64,000 nucleotides of DNA from Myotis daubentonii (taxonomy: Eukaryota > Chordata > Mammalia > Chiroptera > Vespertilionidae), in contig NC_081851.1 in assembly GCF_963259705.1 (NCBI RefSeq), positions 10,576,145-10,640,144 on the forward strand, in the 5' to 3' direction. The first letter of the stretch is position 1; each line of letters begins with the position of its first letter. Made by a program: the position numbers and the translations under genes. A model generated the notes under the pieces. It had not been told where the DNA came from and searched no databases. It saw nothing but the letters and a program-made list of their open reading frames with translations. Shown piece after piece: positions 61,258 through 64,000 of the stretch.

Positions 61258-61350
61258 CAGGAGGAAGTGTAATGTCCTGGTTAAGGTCATCAGCTCAGGC
61301 ATCAGGCAGACCTGCCTGCAAGGTCTGGCTCTACTACTGTCAGCCACATG
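61258..61350 (+). repeat. MIR fragment
   Basis: TCCTGGTTAAGGTCATCAGC, GGCATCAGGCAGACCTGCCT and GTCTGGCTCTACTACTGTCA follow the 5' half of MIR. Confidence 0.6.
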
Positions 61351-61354
61351 TGGA

Positions 61355-61604
61355 TGGATAGTCTGGTCAGTAAATGGTGCTGGGAAAATTGGACAGATAT
61401 GTGAAAAAAAATAAAGAAAAGAAAAAGAAACTAGACCATCTTCTTAACCGTGCACAAGAACAATCTCAAAATGGTTTAAAGACTTAAATGTAAGACTCAA
61501 ACCATAAAAATCCTAGAACAAAACATAGGCAGTAAAATCTCAGGCAGTAAATTGCTCATAGCAACATTTTTTTTCTGATATATCTCATCGGGCAAAGTAA
61601 ACAA

Positions 61605-61651
<47 letters not shown>

Positions 61652-62040
61652 ATAGGACTATATCAAACTAAAAAGTTTTTGCACAGCAAAGGAGACCACC
61701 AACAAAATGAAAAGACAATCCACTGAATGTGCGAACATATTTGCCATTGAAACATCTGATAAGGGGTTAATATCCAAAATTTATAAAGAACTTATACAAC
61801 TCAACAAAAAACCCACCAAACAATCCAATTAAAAACTGGGCAAAGGACCTGATAGCTACCTCTCTAAAGAGGACATACATATGGTCAATAGACACATGGA
61901 AAGATGCTCAACATCACTAATCATCAGATAAATGCAAATTAAAACCACAATGAAATATCACCTCACACCTGTCAGAATGGCTATCATCAATAAATCAACA
62001 AACAAGTGTTGGTGAGGATGTGGAGTAAAGGGAAGTTAAA
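61355..62040 (+). repeat. L1 ORF2 relic
   Basis: The order GGTGCTGGGAAAATTGGACA, CTTAAATGTAAGACTCAAAC, GCACAGCAAAGGAGACCACC and GTGTTGGTGAGGATGTGGAG is the 3' part of L1 ORF2. Multiple stops and a (TAAA)n expansion leave no usable frame. Confidence 0.85.
61602..61655. repeat. (AAAT)n microsatellite
   Basis: About 13 copies of AAAT inside the L1 relic. Confidence 0.97.
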
Positions 62041-62990
62041 CTGTTTTAAGCTTTTTGCACTGTTCAGGGAGTTGGTAAAAGTACCAATTTAAGATAAACT
62101 TACTAAGTCAAGGATGTATTTTTAATATCATAATTAATTACTAAAATAATAATTTAAAATGTATAAGTAATAGGCTGATAGATTAAAACAGAATAATAAA
62201 AATGCTTGATTAATAAGTAAATCTATAAGGGAGAAATAAGGAAACAAAGAGGGGACAAAAAAAACCAATTATTAAACCTGGCTGGTGTGGCTCAGTGGTT
62301 GAGCATCCACCCATGAACCAGGAGGTCACAGTTCAATTCCAGGTCAAGGCACATGCCTGTGTTGTGGGCTCGATACCCAGTAGGGAGCATGTAGGAGGCA
62401 GCTGATTCATGATTCTCTCTTATAATTGATGTTTCTATCTCTCTTCCTCTCCCTTCCTCTCTCTGAAATCAATAAAAACATAAAAAGGAGATTATTAAGA
62501 TGATAGATTTAAAACTATGCCAGTTACTTCATTAAATGCCAATGGACCAATACTCACATGAAAAGACAAAAATATTAGGTTAGATTAAAAACACAAGTAT
62601 ATGCTGATTATAAAAGACATGTTTTAAAATATAACATTACAGATAAGATGAAAGTAAATGGATAGAACAGATACTGAGCATGATCTATCCAATGTAAAGC
62701 TAGGGTAGATAAATTATCAACAGATAGAAAAAACTTTAAGAAAAGTAAATTATCAGAGATAAAGATGAATACTTCTTAATGATAAAAACATTAATTCAAT
62801 AGGAAAATATAAGTATCATATATTTCATGCACTGATTAGTATAGCTTAGAAATGTGTAAAGAAAAAGTGACAGAACTAAAGGAGAAATAGACAAACACAC
62901 AATCATACTAGTAGTTAGAGGTTTCAACAAACATTTTTCAGAGACTATTACAGCAGACACAAAATCAGTAAGGATGTAAAAGATTCAACT
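62041..62990 (+). repeat. Old L1 ORF2 relic, interrupted by Ves
   Basis: The part 62510-62660 (ACTTCATTAAATGCCAATGG, ACAAAAATATTAGGTTAGAT) resembles an L1M/HAL1-age ORF2 remnant. The section 62041-62270 is AT-rich and probably part of it. Highly diverged. Confidence 0.5.
62277..62488 (+). mobile_element. Ves SINE
   Basis: Head CCTGGCTGGTGTGGCTCAGT and B-box AGTTCAATTCCAGGTCAAGG, then GGAGGCAGCTGATTCATGAT and the end CTCTGAAATCAATAAAAACA. The flanks AATTATTAAA and GATTATTAAG are the likely target duplication. Confidence 0.93.
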
Positions 62991-62997
62991 TTACCTA

Positions 62998-63457
62998 TCC
63001 TATATAATAAAAGGGTAATATGCAAATTGACCCTAACAGCAGAACAACTGGGAATGACTGGTCACTATGACACACACTGACCACCGGGGGGCAGACGCTC
63101 AGTGCAGGACTTGCCCCTTGGTGGTCAGTGCGCTCCCACAGGGGGAGCTCTGCTCAGCCACAAGCCAGGCTGATGGCTGCCAGTACAGCGGTGGTGGTGA
63201 GAGTCTCTCCCACCTCCTCAGCAGTGCTAAGGATGTCCAACTGTAGCTTAGGTCTGCTCCCCACTGGCAAGTGGACATTCCCCGAGGGCTCCTGGGCTGC
63301 CAGAGGGATGTCTGACTGCCAGCTTAGGCCCGATCCCCCGGGGAGCAGGCCTAAGCCAGCAGGTGGGCATCCCCCGAGGGTCCCAGACTGCAAGAGGGCA
63401 CAGGCTGGTCTGAGGGACCCCCCCGAGTGCACAAATTTTTGTGCACCAAGCCTCTAG
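62998..63457 (+). mobile_element. Helitron
   Basis: Starts TCCTATATAATAAAAGGGTA with AATATGCAAATTGACCC and ends GTGCACCAAGCCTCTAG with a GTGCACAAATTTTTGTGCAC hairpin just before. It reads in the opposite orientation to the Helitron at 55268-55736 and shares its interior (GCCAGTACAGCGGTGGTGGT). It is non-coding. Confidence 0.95.
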
Positions 63458-63975
63458 TCTATAATAATAAAAGTGTAATATGCTAGTTAGACCAGACAGC
63501 TGAACAACCTTTCGTACATCATTCCAAACATCCTTCCAGCTGACCTTCCTGATGAAGCTACAGCAATGGGGACCGAGGCAGAGGTGGCTGCAGCAGCGGG
63601 CGGGGGCTGAGGCAGAGGTGGTTAGGGGTGATCAGGCAGGCAGGTGAGCAATTAGGGGCGATCAGGCAGGCAGATGAGCAGTTAGGGGCAATCAGGCAGG
63701 CAGGCAGAGTGGTTAGCAGTGATCAGGCAGGCAGGTGAGTGGTTAGGGGTGATCAGGCAGGCAGGCAGGTAGGCAAGCAGTTAGGAGCCAGCAGTCCCAG
63801 ATTGTGAGAGGGATGTCCGACTGCCAGTTTAGGCCTGATCCCACAGGGATCGCTGTGGGATCAGTCCTAAATCAGCAGTCAGACATCCCTTGAGGGTTCA
63901 CGGATTGAGGGAGGGTGCAGGCCAGGCTGAGGGAACCCACGCTCCCATGCACGAATTTCATGCACTGGCCTCTAG
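63458..63975 (+). mobile_element. Helitron, abutting the previous
   Basis: The 5' TC follows the CTAG of the preceding Helitron with no spacer (TCTATAATAATAAAAGTGTA). The 3' end is GCACTGGCCTCTAG with a weaker hairpin (TGCACGAATTTCATGCA). It contains a GATCAGGCAGGCAG tandem repeat. Confidence 0.93.
63620..63780 (+). repeat. Helitron-internal GATCAGGCAGGCAGG repeat
   Basis: About five units of roughly 30 bp with GCAGTTAGGGGCGATCAGGC, varying in the number of GCAG steps. Confidence 0.88.
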
Positions 63976-64000
63976 TTTAATATAATGATGTACATATAAC

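Overview
The window reads as nuclear DNA of a vesper bat (Vespertilionidae). The evidence is the mixture of mobile elements: Helitrons that begin TC, end CTAG and carry a GTGCA palindrome before the 3' end; tRNA-derived Ves-type SINEs; several hAT-type MITEs with 8-bp target duplications; a piggyBac MITE flanked by TTAA; and both L1 and ORF2-less HAL1-like LINEs. This combination, and Helitrons in particular, is a hallmark of vesper bats among mammals. The genus cannot be fixed from this window.

No intact host protein-coding gene, RNA gene or CRISPR array was found. The only recognisable host gene is a dead retrocopy of dolichol kinase (DOLK) on the minus strand at 53036-55248. It has an 18-bp target duplication, a poly(A) tail with its polyadenylation signal, an internal deletion with a frameshift, and a HAL1-like LINE fragment inserted near its 3' end. 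Almost every other open frame is a chance frame or repeat-encoded.

Layout. 0-9.3 kb: old MIR, L1 and MER5-type relics, two hAT MITEs and a possible class II endogenous retrovirus LTR. 9.9-15.3 kb: an old L1 3' end, a foldback hAT MITE and four Ves SINEs. 15.3-30 kb: mostly GC-rich sequence with no recognised gene, interrupted by a SPIN/URR1-like hAT element (18.7 kb), a G-rich minisatellite (19.4 kb), two Helitrons (20.4 and 21.1 kb) and an LTR candidate (22.6 kb). 30-34 kb: old repeats, one hAT MITE and a small two-level minisatellite. 34-39.3 kb: a nested pile in which an L1 has taken two Ves SINEs and a full-length-looking antisense HAL1. 39.4-41.9 kb: three Helitrons, two in direct head-to-tail contact, one carrying a roughly 1-kb minisatellite. 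42-48 kb: mostly unrecognised sequence, a piggyBac MITE and a MaLR LTR. 48.4-50.9 kb: a 2.55-kb array of 15-bp units in nearly perfect register. 51-56.4 kb: two Ves SINEs, the DOLK retrocopy and two abutting Helitrons. 56.4-64 kb: an L1 3' end inside an older repeat, nested MaLR LTRs, old L1 pieces and two more abutting Helitrons.

No gene pathway is encoded, so the genes do not work together in any sense. The main points of interest are the insertion history (nested insertions with readable target duplications), the tandem Helitrons with a shared promoter-like motif cluster, and the hierarchical 15-bp minisatellite. All family assignments come from reading motifs; no database search was run.
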